A stretch of DNA of 5,954 bases, from NCBI GenBank assembly GCA_024276775.1, contig JAJRWO010000003.1, positions 1-5,954 on the forward strand, read 5' to 3'. The stretch comes from Gammaproteobacteria bacterium (GTDB lineage Bacteria > Pseudomonadota > Gammaproteobacteria > Tenderiales > Tenderiaceae). A program made the position numbers and the translations under genes. The notes beneath the pieces are model-generated. The model was not told where the DNA came from, searched no databases, and worked only from the letters and a program-made list of their open reading frames with translations. Below are positions 5,828 to 5,954 of this stretch, piece after piece; position 1 is the stretch's first letter; each line of letters opens with the position of its first letter.

Positions 5828-5954
5828 TTCTTGATTCTCCCTCAGAATAGTTCGTCGTTTTTAAAAAGTTAATTTTAGCCCGGCCGCCTTCATTGAGCGG
5901 CGTCATAATTTTTAGTCAAAGGCCTTAAAGTATGAAGCATGGCAGATGACTGGG
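5828..5954 (-). promoter_or_regulatory. glnA: glnA leader and upstream region, promoter not resolved
   Basis: These 127 bp upstream of glnA contain the Shine-Dalgarno tract at 5843-5837. A GC hairpin is also present (GCCGC 5901-5897 with GCGGC 5887-5883 on the minus strand, 9-nt loop). A TTGACT (5919-5914) lies there too, but has no good -10 at 16-18 bp. I find no GG-N10-GC sigma-54 motif and no GCAC-N7-GTGC site. The main nitrogen-regulated promoter probably lies beyond the window edge. Confidence 0.4.

Noticed and set aside
5891..5919. Sigma-70 promoter for glnA with -35 TTGACT
   Set aside because: The hexamer 17 bp downstream (TCAATG) is a poor -10, so the pair is not convincing.

Overview
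The window looks like chromosomal DNA of a free-living gammaproteobacterium. GlnA, GlnL/NtrB and GlnG/NtrC closely match their enteric counterparts in length and motif numbering, and an ApaH C-terminus is also present. This placement is inference; the genus cannot be fixed from the sequence alone.

Layout: the 3' end of apaH (Ap4A hydrolase) enters on the + strand and stops at 190. Everything after it lies on the minus strand. Reading that strand in its own direction, from right to left, the order is glnA (5827-4421), a strong intrinsic terminator, a 222-bp regulatory gap, and glnL (4198-3128). glnG (3131-1719) follows, overlapping glnL by 4 bp. Next is a 380-bp gap with a long imperfect palindrome and a well-formed promoter/operator region. 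The last gene is a secreted di-haem cytochrome c peroxidase (1338-298), which has its own terminator facing apaH.

Function: GlnA makes glutamine from glutamate and ammonia. GlnL and GlnG form the two-component pair that activates sigma-54 promoters when nitrogen is short. The gap between glnA and glnL carries a GG-N10-GC sigma-54 promoter candidate ending at the glnL start codon, an exact IHF consensus match about 70 bp upstream, and a 7-of-8 NtrC-type half-site pair about 150 bp upstream. Together they suggest that NtrC activates its own operon here, unlike the textbook enteric glnL promoter, which NtrC represses.

The peroxidase appears to be a separate unit. It has a sigma-70-like promoter whose spacer is almost filled by a perfect 10-1-10 inverted repeat, a likely operator. 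Its sequence keeps nearly all catalytic and haem-binding positions of the classical family, but the distal histidine of the peroxidatic haem is replaced by isoleucine and one calcium ligand by serine.

The gene complement is otherwise ordinary. The points most worth checking are the glnL promoter layout, the peroxidase substitutions, the peroxidase operator and the 150-bp palindrome. No CRISPR array, tRNA, rRNA, transposase or clear novel multi-gene system is visible.
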